Assembly: GCA_017304505.1 (NCBI GenBank)
Contig: JAFKKQ010000248.1
Location: 1 to 28,001, forward strand
Direction of reading: 5' to 3'
Origin: Hyphomicrobiales bacterium
Lineage (GTDB): Bacteria; Pseudomonadota; Alphaproteobacteria; Rhizobiales; Xanthobacteraceae
Length of the DNA: 28,001 bases
Shown: positions 1-7,482 of the stretch, piece after piece
How the letters are laid out: the number at the start of each line of letters is the position of its first letter
Numbering within the stretch: the stretch's first letter is position 1
Position numbers and translations under genes: made by a program
Notes under the pieces: generated by a model
Seen by the model: only the letters and a program-made list of their open reading frames with translations
Told to the model about the DNA's origin: nothing
The model's database searches: none

Positions 1-191
1 GTCGTGAGGACCTTGCCCAGGTTCAACTGGCCGGTGTCCTGCGAGAACACCGCCACGTCGGTGAACGTCCCGCCGACATCGGCGGCGACTCTGAGCGTGT
101 GGGGATGGGATGGCTCCGGCTGCAACAGTTCCTCCGTTGGATCGCTGCTGTCGAACGTCTGTCGTCGGGATCGTATGACGACGCTCGACAT
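1..191 (-). CDS. Hydantoinase/oxoprolinase HyuA-like, N-terminal part (cut by window edge)
   Basis: Reading the minus strand from an ATG at 191 gives about 63 codons open to the window edge. After some 32 residues without recognisable motif comes RVAADVGGTFTDVAVF, the N-terminal nucleotide-binding signature of the hydantoinase A / 5-oxoprolinase family, followed by a stretch ending GKVLT, as in other family members. These proteins hydrolyse cyclic amides at the expense of ATP and usually need a HyuB partner, which would lie to the left of the window. The N-terminal extension is longer than usual; I see no ATG closer to the motif, so ATG 191 is the best start, though GTG or TTG alternatives were not excluded. 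This is a second HyuA besides the complete one at 2556, and the two flank the LysR gene. Confidence 0.8.
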   Translation of the reverse strand, partial: MSSVVIRSRRQTFDSSDPTEELLQPEPSHPHTLRVAADVGGTFTDVAVFSQDTGQLNLGKVLT

Positions 192-217
192 CGGATTCTG
201 ACACACCGGCTCGGTCG

Positions 218-237
218 GGACCAATTCCATTTGGTCC
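218..237. repeat. 20-bp inverted repeat upstream of the truncated hyuA
   Basis: GGACCAA and TTGGTCC form perfect 7-base arms around a 6-base spacer, 27-46 bases upstream of the hyuA start at 191. No T-run follows on either side, so a terminator is unlikely. An operator for the minus-strand hyuA gene is the simplest reading. The repeat does not resemble the palindrome at the LysR promoter (1275-1300), so it would bind another regulator. Confidence 0.5.
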
Positions 238-335
238 GTGGCTCATAACCGCGTCAGGCGCAGACGGTCTTGAAACGCGAGACAAGTCTGGCGCGGCGCA
301 ACCGAACACGCCTCGCGCACCACTCCGGTGTTGTT

Positions 336-1259
336 TCAACGGGAGGAACGACCGGCTCTCCCATCGCAGCCGTAGCGCTTTTCGATCATCGCCATGAGCT
401 TTGCAGCCGCCGTGGACAGGGTCCGATCTTCGCGCCAGGTCAGCCCGATCGGGCGGGTCGTGAACTCCGAGTCCAGTTCGATGGTCTTGAGCAGGCCGTT
501 GTTTCCGTCCGAGTTGACGGACATCCTGGACACCAGGGCGACATAATCCGCGGCTTCGATCGCGGCTTTGATGAATTGCACCGAACTGCATTCGATGACG
601 GGTTGAGGCAACGGGAGACCTTCCGCCTCGAAGGCCAGTTTCAACCGTTGACGATGAAGGTTGCCATCGGGAGGAAGAACCCACGGATACTTGGCCACAT
701 CTTGCACAGAGACATGACTCAATCGGGCGATGGGGTGCTTCTCGCGCACGACGATGACAAGACGGTCGTTGAACAGAAAGCGTTGCCGGCAGCCGCCCGG
801 TACAACCTCGTTGGCGGTGAAGGTGACTGCAAAATCCAGTCGCCCATCCTGGACTTTCTGGATCAGTGCCGGCGAAAGATCGGTTGCCACGCGCACCAGG
901 ATCTTTGGGCGTTCTTTGGTGAGTTCGGCAATGGCGTTCGGCAAAACCTCGGGAGCGATGATCGGAGGTGCGCCGACCTCCACGATCCCGCTCAAGCCGG
1001 ATTTCAGCGACTGCAGATTGGAGCGCAAATGGTGAATGCCGATGCCGACCGCTTGCGCATGGGTCCGCAGGCATTCGCCATAAACGGTCGGCGTCATGCC
1101 GCGCGATGTCCGTTCGAACAGTTTGACCTGAAGTTCGTCTTCGAGGCGCCGTAAGCTCTTGGTCAGCGCAGGTTGCGACACCCGCAAGGCCTCCGCGGCC
1201 TTGCCGATGCTGCCTTTTTCGAAAATCGCCAGGGCATTGCTCAATTGACGGATATCCAT
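336..1259 (-). CDS. LysR-family transcriptional regulator
   Basis: The product is 307 aa, the usual length for the family. Residues 1-60 form the winged helix-turn-helix (MDIRQLSNALAIF, then SIGKAAEALRVSQPALTKSL); the rest is the periplasmic-binding-like effector domain, including the stretch beginning LSGIVEVGAPP. The ATG at 1259 was chosen because the HTH begins there and a GAGGG ribosome site precedes it; the frame is open upstream to 1373, but that part encodes nothing family-like. The gene is divergent from the tctC-hyuA-hyuB-LLM operon and points toward a second hyuA. LysR proteins normally control such neighbours in response to a pathway compound. The ligand cannot be read from sequence, but cyclic-amide or heterocycle intermediates are reasonable guesses. 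Confidence 0.93.
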   Translation of the reverse strand: MDIRQLSNALAIFEKGSIGKAAEALRVSQPALTKSLRRLEDELQVKLFERTSRGMTPTVYGECLRTHAQAVGIGIHHLRSNLQSLKSGLSGIVEVGAPPIIAPEVLPNAIAELTKERPKILVRVATDLSPALIQKVQDGRLDFAVTFTANEVVPGGCRQRFLFNDRLVIVVREKHPIARLSHVSVQDVAKYPWVLPPDGNLHRQRLKLAFEAEGLPLPQPVIECSSVQFIKAAIEAADYVALVSRMSVNSDGNNGLLKTIELDSEFTTRPIGLTWREDRTLSTAAAKLMAMIEKRYGCDGRAGRSSR

Positions 1260-1274
1260 TGGGTTTCCCTCGGA

Positions 1275-1300
1275 GTTATGAGTTTTGTGATAATCATAAC
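1275..1300. promoter_or_regulatory. Palindromic LysR-type operator
   Basis: GTTATGA (1275-1281) and TCATAAC (1294-1300) are perfect 7-base inverted arms with a 12-base spacer. The element starts 15 bases upstream of the lysR ATG and overlaps the proposed lysR -10 box. Size and AT-rich arms fit LysR-type recognition sites (T-N11-A class). The position suggests autorepression. The half-site TCATAACC recurs at 243-250 upstream of the left hyuA, and GTTATGG, one mismatch from the other arm, at 1417-1423 upstream of tctC. Confidence 0.6.
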
Positions 1301-1322
1301 CAAAAGGGAATGGGCGTCTCAA
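1293..1322 (-). promoter_or_regulatory. Candidate sigma-70 promoter of the lysR gene
   Basis: On the minus strand a -35 box TTGAGA (1317-1322) and a -10 box TATGAT (1293-1298) are separated by 18 bases. Each box matches consensus at five of six positions. The palindrome at 1275-1300 covers the -10 box and the expected transcription start. Confidence 0.5.
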
Positions 1323-1516
1323 GGGCGGCCTGTCGTTTGCCCGAGCCCCATCCGCCCAAGCCCTATCCGACAAAGGCTCGGACGCTCGGGACTTGGAGGC
1401 TTCGGGTGGCCGGTTGGTTATGGCGAGTGGACAAAATTCTATTGTCGGAGGGCCCCTCTGTTTTGCGAAAGTGGGACGCGGGAGCGAGGGCGCTGCGCTT
1501 GAAGTTCGCTCCGGTC

Positions 1517-1524
1517 AGGGAGGT
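1517..1524 (+). promoter_or_regulatory. Strong ribosome-binding site of the tctC gene
   Basis: AGGGAGGT ends five bases before the ATG at 1530 and is nearly perfectly complementary to the 16S 3' end. It fixes the start and suggests high expression, as is common for periplasmic receptors. Confidence 0.7.
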
Positions 1525-1529
1525 GCCTC

Positions 1530-2510
1530 ATGGTCCGGCCGATAACAATAATTCTGCTCATCCTTGGGTTGGTTGGTTCGGCTTCAGCCCAAACCGATCC
1601 TGCCGCGGCACGATGGCCTGATCGGCCGGTCCGGTTCATTGTTCCCTTTCCGGCGGGTGCTGCGACCGATGTCGTCGCGCGCATCGTCGCGCAACGGATC
1701 GGGAACCGTCTTGGGCAGACGTTTGTGGTTGAGAACCGCGTCGGCGCCAGCGGCACTCTTGGTGCGGACGCGGTCGCGAAAGCCGCCCCCGACGGCTACA
1801 CGATCGGGTTTGCGACGGCGACGACGCATCCGATTGCGGCCAGCCTCAGCCCCAATCTTTCCTACGATCCGGTCAAGGACTTCAGCCCCGTTTCGATGCT
1901 CGGGACCACGCCGTACTCGCTGGTTGCCTGGAAAGGGTTGCCGGTCAAAACCGTCGCCGACCTGATCGCTTACGCCAAAGCACATCCGGGCAAGGTGGCT
2001 TACTCATCGGTCGGGCCGTCCAGTCTTGCCCATCTGGCGGCGCAACTGTTCGCAACGACAACAGGGGTCAAGTTCACCCATGTCCCGTATCGGAGCGCGA
2101 GCCAGGCGGTGTTCGATCTGATGGATGGACGAATCCAAATCCAGTTTGGTTTGGTTGCCGCGAGTCTTTCTGCGGTGCGCGATGGCAAGCTGACGGCCCT
2201 TGCGGTGACCAGCCCTCATCGCATCCCCGATCTGCCGAACGTCCCAACCGTTGCCGAATCCGGCCTGCCGGGTTACGAGGCGGCGCTTTGGACGGCTGTC
2301 GTGATGCCCGCCGGTGTGTCTCCCGTCATCGTGGGGCGGCTTCAGAAAGCGATCGCGGATACACTGAAAGACCCCGACATCGCGGAGGGGTTGCGCGCCA
2401 AGGGCTTCATTGCGGAATCGAGCACACCGGAACAATTGCGCGAGCGGATCAAGCAGGACATCAAGAAGTGGCACGATCTCGCAATCAAGGCGCATCTCGA
2501 GATCCGGTAG
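1530..2510 (+). CDS. TctC/Bug-family periplasmic solute-binding protein
   Basis: The product is 326 aa. Residues 1-20 are a signal peptide (short basic N-terminus, LLILGLVG core, cleavage after SASA). The mature part begins with the family signature WPDRPVRFIVPFPAGAATDV, followed by the typical segments VVENRVGASGTLGADAVAKA and HVPYRSASQA. Bug proteins bind carboxylates, amides or aromatic acids in the periplasm. Most are orphans without their own TctAB permease, and none is seen here. The gene heads a plus-strand operon: its stop lies 45 bases before the hyuA ATG. It could feed the HyuAB substrate or act as a sensor. Family assignment is secure; the ligand is unknown. Confidence 0.95.
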   Translation: MVRPITIILLILGLVGSASAQTDPAAARWPDRPVRFIVPFPAGAATDVVARIVAQRIGNRLGQTFVVENRVGASGTLGADAVAKAAPDGYTIGFATATTHPIAASLSPNLSYDPVKDFSPVSMLGTTPYSLVAWKGLPVKTVADLIAYAKAHPGKVAYSSVGPSSLAHLAAQLFATTTGVKFTHVPYRSASQAVFDLMDGRIQIQFGLVAASLSAVRDGKLTALAVTSPHRIPDLPNVPTVAESGLPGYEAALWTAVVMPAGVSPVIVGRLQKAIADTLKDPDIAEGLRAKGFIAESSTPEQLRERIKQDIKKWHDLAIKAHLEIR

Positions 2511-2555
2511 ACGAAAAGCAGCATTCAAACGCAATCTGTGGGTCGAAGGTTGGCA

Positions 2556-4643
2556 ATGGCGTATCGCTTGGGCGTCGATATTGGCGGAACATTCACCGAT
2601 CTGGTCATCCAAAGCGAAACGGGCCGCATCCACACGCTCAAGGTCCCTTCGACGCCTGACGATCCTTCGCAAGCCGTTCTGAATGCGATCGGGCTTGCGG
2701 CGGCCGAGGGGATCGGCGTCACGCTGTCGGATGTGTCCCAGTTCATCCACAGCACCACGATCGCCTCCAACACCATCCTGCAGGCGAACGGCGCACGCAC
2801 CGGCCTGCTGGTCACGGAGGGCTTCCGCGACCTTCTCGATATCCGGCGTCACAAACGTTACGCGCTGTTCGATGCGGCGTACCGCAAATTGCCGCCGCTG
2901 ATCGAGCGCCGCCTGACGTTCGGTATTCCTGAACGCATCGACGCACAGGGCGAAGTGGTGGAACCGCTTGACGAGGAGGCCGTGCGTGCGGCGCTGCGGA
3001 CGCTGGCAGGCGAGGGCGTGGAGGCCATCGCGATTTGCTTCCTGTTCAGCTTTCGCAACAACAAGCATGAGGTGCGGGCCGCCGAAATCGCGCGCGAAAT
3101 GCTGCCCGATTGTTTTATCTCCTATTCGAGCGCGATCTACCCGCAGTATCGCGAATACGAGCGCGCCAGCACGGCTGCGGTGAATTCCTATCTCGGGCCG
3201 AACGTATCCCGCTATGTCGATCGGTTGTCCCGCGAAGCGCGCCGGATGGGCGTTCAGGCGCCGTTGCAACTGATGCAGTCGAACGGCGGCATCATCGCCG
3301 CGGCGCAGGCGAGCACGTTCCCATGCCGGATCGTCGAATCCGGACCTGCGGCCGGCGTCATTGCTTCGAACTACTTCGGCTCGCTGGTCGGCCGCCGCAA
3401 CATCATCGCCTTCGATATGGGCGGGACGACTGCAAAGGCCGGCCTGATCGAGAACGGCGAGGTCCGGATTTCTCCGGGCCAGGAGGTCGGCACCGGCATG
3501 AACATGTCGCGCCTGCTGACCGGTGGCGGCTACTTCATCGGTGCGGCGACGGTCGATCTGGCGGAGGTCGGAGCGGGCGGCGGCTCGCTGGTGCGGCTCG
3601 ACGCCAACAACGTTCTGAAGGTCGGGCCTGAAAGCGCGGGAGCGGTGCCCGGACCGATCTGCTACGGCAAGGGCGGCGACCGCGTCACGGTGACCGACGC
3701 CAACGTATTGTTGAACCGGATTCCCGCCGATCACTTCCTCGGCGGCCGGATGCAACTCGATGTGAAACGCACCCGCGCAATCGCGCAGGAACAGCTTGCC
3801 GGACCGCTGGGCGTGAGCGTCGAGGAGGTGTGTGCCGCGATCGTCGAAGTCGCCAACGCCAACATGCTCAAGATGCTTCGCATCGTGTCGGTCGAGCAAG
3901 GCTATGACCCGCAGGATTTTTGCCTGATCCCGTCCGGCGGCTCGGGGCCTGTGCACGCGGTCGAACTGGCGCAGGAGCTTGGCATAACGGAGGTGATCGT
4001 GCCGCCGGCGCCGGGCCTGCTCTCGAGCCAGGGCCTGCTTTCCGCCGATGTGCGCTATGATTTTCGCCGCACCTTCGTGGCGTTTGCCGCCGACGCCGAT
4101 TTGGCGGTTCTCAACACGCTTGTTGGCGAGCTGCGCGCGGAAGGAGCGCGTGCTCTATCGGAATATGCGCTGCCCGCTAGCCAAACCGAAGTCCTCGTCT
4201 CCGCGGATATGCGCTATCTCGGTCAGGCTTACGAAATCAATGTCCCGCTCTCTGCGGGAGAACTGGGAGAGGGCGAACGTACAGCGCTGATCGAGCGCTT
4301 CCACAAGGCGCACGAGCGGATTTACGGGCGGCGCCATGCCGAGGGCAGGGTGCAGTTCGTCAACATCATCCTGACGATGTTCGGGCGCGTACGCGCTCTT
4401 CAACATCCCGAGCTGCCCGCAGCAGAAGGACAGCCCAAGGCGGTCGTGCGGGCCAGGACGTGGTTCAACGGCCAGCCCAGCGACGATTGCCCTTGTTACG
4501 ACAGGGACACGATCCGGGCCGGACACCAATGGCAGGGGCCGGCTGTGGTGGCGGGCGCCGATTCCACCATCGTCATTCCACCGGGCTGGTCGGCCCGCTG
4601 CGATCGCTTCGGCAACATCCTGGTCACGCGCGCGCAGGGGTAA
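2556..4643 (+). CDS. hyuA: Hydantoinase/oxoprolinase subunit A (HyuA)
   Basis: The product is 695 aa, the normal HyuA length. The N-terminal nucleotide-binding motif GVDIGGTFTDLV starts near residue 6, the second phosphate motif FDMGGTTAK is near 286-294, and HSTTIASNTILQ is a further family segment. HyuA pairs with HyuB for ATP-dependent hydrolysis of cyclic amides: hydantoins, 5-oxoproline, or N-methylhydantoin-like and lactam rings. The ATG at 2556 was preferred to an in-frame GTG at 2538 because GAAGG sits six bases before it and the family motif starts directly after. The stop TAA is two bases from the hyuB ATG, so the subunits are translationally linked. Acetone-carboxylase-like paralogues share this fold, but the two-gene hyuA-hyuB layout and lengths favour a cyclic amidase. 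The substrate is undefined. Confidence 0.93.
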   Translation: MAYRLGVDIGGTFTDLVIQSETGRIHTLKVPSTPDDPSQAVLNAIGLAAAEGIGVTLSDVSQFIHSTTIASNTILQANGARTGLLVTEGFRDLLDIRRHKRYALFDAAYRKLPPLIERRLTFGIPERIDAQGEVVEPLDEEAVRAALRTLAGEGVEAIAICFLFSFRNNKHEVRAAEIAREMLPDCFISYSSAIYPQYREYERASTAAVNSYLGPNVSRYVDRLSREARRMGVQAPLQLMQSNGGIIAAAQASTFPCRIVESGPAAGVIASNYFGSLVGRRNIIAFDMGGTTAKAGLIENGEVRISPGQEVGTGMNMSRLLTGGGYFIGAATVDLAEVGAGGGSLVRLDANNVLKVGPESAGAVPGPICYGKGGDRVTVTDANVLLNRIPADHFLGGRMQLDVKRTRAIAQEQLAGPLGVSVEEVCAAIVEVANANMLKMLRIVSVEQGYDPQDFCLIPSGGSGPVHAVELAQELGITEVIVPPAPGLLSSQGLLSADVRYDFRRTFVAFAADADLAVLNTLVGELRAEGARALSEYALPASQTEVLVSADMRYLGQAYEINVPLSAGELGEGERTALIERFHKAHERIYGRRHAEGRVQFVNIILTMFGRVRALQHPELPAAEGQPKAVVRARTWFNGQPSDDCPCYDRDTIRAGHQWQGPAVVAGADSTIVIPPGWSARCDRFGNILVTRAQG

Positions 4644-4645
4644 AC

Positions 4646-6310
4646 ATGAAGAACGATAAACCCGCCAAGCTCGAAGCCTTCCGCCTCGACATTCTTTCAA
4701 GTGCGTTGACCGCGCTGACCGAGGAAATCGAGATCACGCTGCTGCGCTCGGCCTATTCGCAGGTCGTGAAAGAAGCGCAGGATGCGTCCTGCGCGATCTT
4801 CACGGCCGATGGGCGGATCGTGGCGCAGCCTGTCGTTATTCCAGGCCATCTCGGCTCCATGAAATACATGCTGGCGGCGTGCCTCGAATCCTATCCGAGC
4901 CAGACGCTGTCGCCCGGCGACGTGTTGCTGACCAACGATCCTTATCGGGGCGGCAGCCACCTGCCGGACATCGCGCTGTTCCGGCCGATCTTCTATGGCG
5001 GCCAGCTCATCGCGTTCGCCGGCTGCATCATCCACTACACCGACGTCGGCGGCATGGTTCCCGGCAGCAATCCGCAGCGCGCAACGGAATTGTACCAGGA
5101 GGGCTTGGTGATCCCTCCGGTCAAGCTGCAGGAGGCTGGCAAGCCCAACGAGACGTTGCTCGACCTGATCCGCGCCAACGTGCGCAACCCGCACATGTTC
5201 TTCGGCGACCTGAACGCGCAGGAGGCGGCGCTGGTGACGGGCGAGCGGCGCGTGCATCAGCTCGTCGAGCGCTTCGGCCCGGACAACATTCGCGAGGCCA
5301 TGCAGACGCTGATCGACAACACGGCGCGCAAGGCCAAGGCCGAGGTCGCCGCCATCCGGCGCGGCAGCTACACCTTCGAAGATTTCATGGATCACGACGG
5401 CATCGATCTGGCTCGGCCGGTCGGCATCCGTGTCCGGCTCGATGTTCTCGAGGACCGGCTGCGGTTCGATTTCACCGGCACCGATCCGCAAGTGAAAGGG
5501 CCGCTGAACGCGCCGTTGTCCAAGACCTGGACAACCGTGTTCTATTGCGTGATGTGCGCGCTGTCCGATGAGATTTCGTTCAACGACGGCCTCGCCAGCA
5601 TCATCGAGATCCACGTGCCCGAGGGCACGCTGCTCAATCCGCACCATCCGGCCCCGGTCAACGCCCGCTCGATCACGGTCAACCGCGTGGCCGATGTGGT
5701 GCTTGGGGCGCTGGCCTTCGCTGTGCCGGACCGGATCGGCGCGCAAGCCTGCGGTGTTCCGACCGGCGTGTCGTTTGGCGGCGTCGATCCGCGCACCGGC
5801 CGCAACTTCGTGTTCTACGAGAGTTATTGCGGCGGCATGGGCGCGACGCGGCACGGCGACGGCGCCGATGCGATCAGCACCGGAACGTCGAACGCCATGA
5901 ACATCCCGGTCGAGGCGATCGAAATCGATTATCCGATCCGCATCCGCCGCTATGAAATGGCGCCCGGCTCGGGCGGCGGCGGCCGTTATCGCGGCGGTCT
6001 CGGCATCGTGCGCGAGTATGAAATGCTGGCTGAGAGCGCCTCGATCAACGTCCGCGGCGACCGCGCCAATTTTGCTCCCCGGGGCCTGCAGGGCGGCCTG
6101 GCCGGCGCCAAGAGTCATTATCAGTTGTTCGATGCCGAAGCCCCTCAAGGCCGCGACATTCCCAGCAAGTACAGCGGTCAGATCAAGCGTCATGAGCGCC
6201 TTCGCGTCACCACGCCCGGCGGCGGCGGATACGGCGCGCCGGGCGAGCGCGATCCGGTCCTGCGCGACAGCGATCTTCGCAACCGGAAGCTTACAGACGG
6301 ATCGCATTAG
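4646..6310 (+). CDS. hyuB: Hydantoinase/oxoprolinase subunit B (HyuB)
   Basis: The product is 554 aa, the usual HyuB length. Family landmarks are the N-terminal ALTEEIEITLLRSAYSQVVK, the conserved LTNDPYRGGSHLPDI near residues 94-108, and the glycine-rich C-terminal segments PGSGGGGRYRGG and TTPGGGGYG. HyuB supplies the other half of the ATP-dependent cyclic-amide hydrolase with HyuA. The start at 4646, two bases after the hyuA stop, is supported by AGGGG seven to eleven bases upstream; the frame is open further upstream only inside hyuA and encodes no family sequence there. The 120 bases to the next gene may carry a weak internal promoter but hold no gene. Confidence 0.93.
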   Translation: MKNDKPAKLEAFRLDILSSALTALTEEIEITLLRSAYSQVVKEAQDASCAIFTADGRIVAQPVVIPGHLGSMKYMLAACLESYPSQTLSPGDVLLTNDPYRGGSHLPDIALFRPIFYGGQLIAFAGCIIHYTDVGGMVPGSNPQRATELYQEGLVIPPVKLQEAGKPNETLLDLIRANVRNPHMFFGDLNAQEAALVTGERRVHQLVERFGPDNIREAMQTLIDNTARKAKAEVAAIRRGSYTFEDFMDHDGIDLARPVGIRVRLDVLEDRLRFDFTGTDPQVKGPLNAPLSKTWTTVFYCVMCALSDEISFNDGLASIIEIHVPEGTLLNPHHPAPVNARSITVNRVADVVLGALAFAVPDRIGAQACGVPTGVSFGGVDPRTGRNFVFYESYCGGMGATRHGDGADAISTGTSNAMNIPVEAIEIDYPIRIRRYEMAPGSGGGGRYRGGLGIVREYEMLAESASINVRGDRANFAPRGLQGGLAGAKSHYQLFDAEAPQGRDIPSKYSGQIKRHERLRVTTPGGGGYGAPGERDPVLRDSDLRNRKLTDGSH

Positions 6311-6374
6311 CGAGTTCTGCCGGCCGAAGCGCGGCAGGTTGACCGTTCTGGACAGGCATGCAGTATTGTGGGCA

Positions 6375-6389
6375 GCCGTTGTAAACGGC
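6375..6389. repeat. Short perfect hairpin in the hyuB-LLM spacer
   Basis: GCCGTT and AACGGC flank a three-base loop, followed by alternating CG. There is no T-run, so this may be an mRNA processing or stability element, or chance. It lies 42 bases before the next start codon. Confidence 0.3.
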
Positions 6390-6430
6390 GCGCGCGCGGC
6401 ACGATGTCCGAAGGCTGAAAAGGAAAGCAA

Positions 6431-7450
6431 ATGAGCGGGGTCAAACTTGGGGTTGGACTTTTTCCTATCGAACCGCTCCAGCGGATGTTGTCGCTGATCA
6501 AGCTTTCCGAGGAGGTCGGATTCTCCTGCGCTTATATCGGCGATTCACAGATGATATGGCGCGAGCCGTATGTTTTGCTGGGCGCTGCGGCGGTCGCGAC
6601 GAAACACATCACGCTCGCGACAGGGGTGACCAACCCGGTCACCCGCGATCTCGGCGTGCTCGCCGCCGCGTGGGCGTCCCTTCACGAGATGGTGGGCGAT
6701 CGCCTTCTGCTCGGCATCGGGTCGGGCGACAGCTCGGTGGAGACGCTCGGGAAGAAACCATCGACGCTGGCGAATCTCGAGCGTTCGGTCGGCATCCTGC
6801 GCGATCTGATCGGCGGCAAGACCCTGGAATCCCCGGAAACCAATTCTTCGGTTCGGCTGACCTATGCCACGCCCGGAACGCGCATTCCGGTTTATCCGGC
6901 CGTGAGCAGCCCCAAGATCCACCGCCTCGCCGGCAAGATCGGCGACGGCGCCATCGTCCTGGTCGGCGTCGATCCGCAGTTCCTCGCAGCGTCGCGGAAG
7001 CAACTCGAGGCGGGGGCCGCCGAGGCGGGCACGACGCTGAAAGACAAGGGCTTCCGGGTCGTATGCTGGACGCCATGCTCGATCCTGGATGACGGCCACG
7101 CCGCGCGCAGCGCAGTCAAGGCGCACGTCTCGCGAATCCTGAAGCGCAAGCTGCCCTTCGAACTGGACGCCGCCGCGATGGAGGTGGTGAACAAGATCCG
7201 CCAGCAGTACGAGTATTACGAGCACATGGTCGTCGGCACGGCGCACGGCGAAACCGTCCCGGACGAGATGGTCGAGCGCTTCGCCATCGCCGGCACGCCG
7301 AACGAAGCCCGCGACCAGATCGAACGGTTGGCCGCTTCGGGCCTGGTCGATGAAATCGCCATCATCCCGCACACGCAGGACCCCACCGACCGCGACCGCA
7401 TCATCAAGCTGGTCGGCGAAATGATTCCGGCCGCGAGCCGCGGCCGCTAA
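6431..7450 (+). CDS. LLM-class oxidoreductase, probably F420-dependent
   Basis: The product is 339 aa with a luciferase-like TIM-barrel. Motifs seen are AYIGDS (residues 34-39), TGVTNPVTRD (64-73, the strand carrying the usual cis-peptide bulge) and LGIGSGDSSVETLGKKP (94-110). The GSGDSSV form is typical of the F420-dependent methylene-tetrahydromethanopterin-reductase-like branch, not of FMN-dependent alkane or sulfonate monooxygenases. Such enzymes transfer hydride from F420H2 to C=C, C=N or similar bonds. Within 6 kb the same window encodes F420 synthesis and an F420-reducing dehydrogenase, which supports F420 use. AAGGA lies upstream of the ATG. Downstream of hyuAB, it could reduce a heterocycle before or after ring opening. 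Cofactor choice is inferred; an FMN-dependent role cannot be excluded. Confidence 0.85.
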   Translation: MSGVKLGVGLFPIEPLQRMLSLIKLSEEVGFSCAYIGDSQMIWREPYVLLGAAAVATKHITLATGVTNPVTRDLGVLAAAWASLHEMVGDRLLLGIGSGDSSVETLGKKPSTLANLERSVGILRDLIGGKTLESPETNSSVRLTYATPGTRIPVYPAVSSPKIHRLAGKIGDGAIVLVGVDPQFLAASRKQLEAGAAEAGTTLKDKGFRVVCWTPCSILDDGHAARSAVKAHVSRILKRKLPFELDAAAMEVVNKIRQQYEYYEHMVVGTAHGETVPDEMVERFAIAGTPNEARDQIERLAASGLVDEIAIIPHTQDPTDRDRIIKLVGEMIPAASRGR

Positions 7451-7467
7451 AGACGCGGCACACGGAT

Positions 7468-7479
7468 GCTCGGGCGAGC
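7468..7479. terminator. Weak bidirectional terminator candidate
   Basis: GCTCG and CGAGC form a small perfect stem in the 32-base gap between the convergent LLM and amidohydrolase genes, with only GTTT following on the plus strand. Position is suggestive; stem and T-run are both weak. Confidence 0.25.
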
Positions 7480-7482
7480 GTT

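Noticed and set aside
1340..1390. CCCGAGCC / GGCTCGG / GCTCGGG repeats as a terminator
   Set aside because: The arms are about 28 bases or more apart, have no T-run and lie between divergent genes where no terminator is needed.
2538..2555. GTG start for HyuA six codons upstream
   Set aside because: GAAGG is placed correctly for ATG 2556, and the family motif begins right after that ATG.
2004..3956. Long open frame on the minus strand (650 codons)
   Set aside because: It lies antisense to the end of tctC and to hyuA, is rich in Arg/His/Asp as expected from a GC-rich shadow frame, and has no recognisable motif.
6339..6369. Promoter for the LLM gene (TTGACC ... TATTGT)
   Set aside because: The -35 box is good, but the 19-base spacer and a four-of-six -10 box make it too weak to list; the gene can be served by the hyu operon mRNA.
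4697..6430. Long minus-strand open frame antisense to hyuB
   Set aside because: Codon-position GC bias of hyuB creates it; no family motif or ribosome site.
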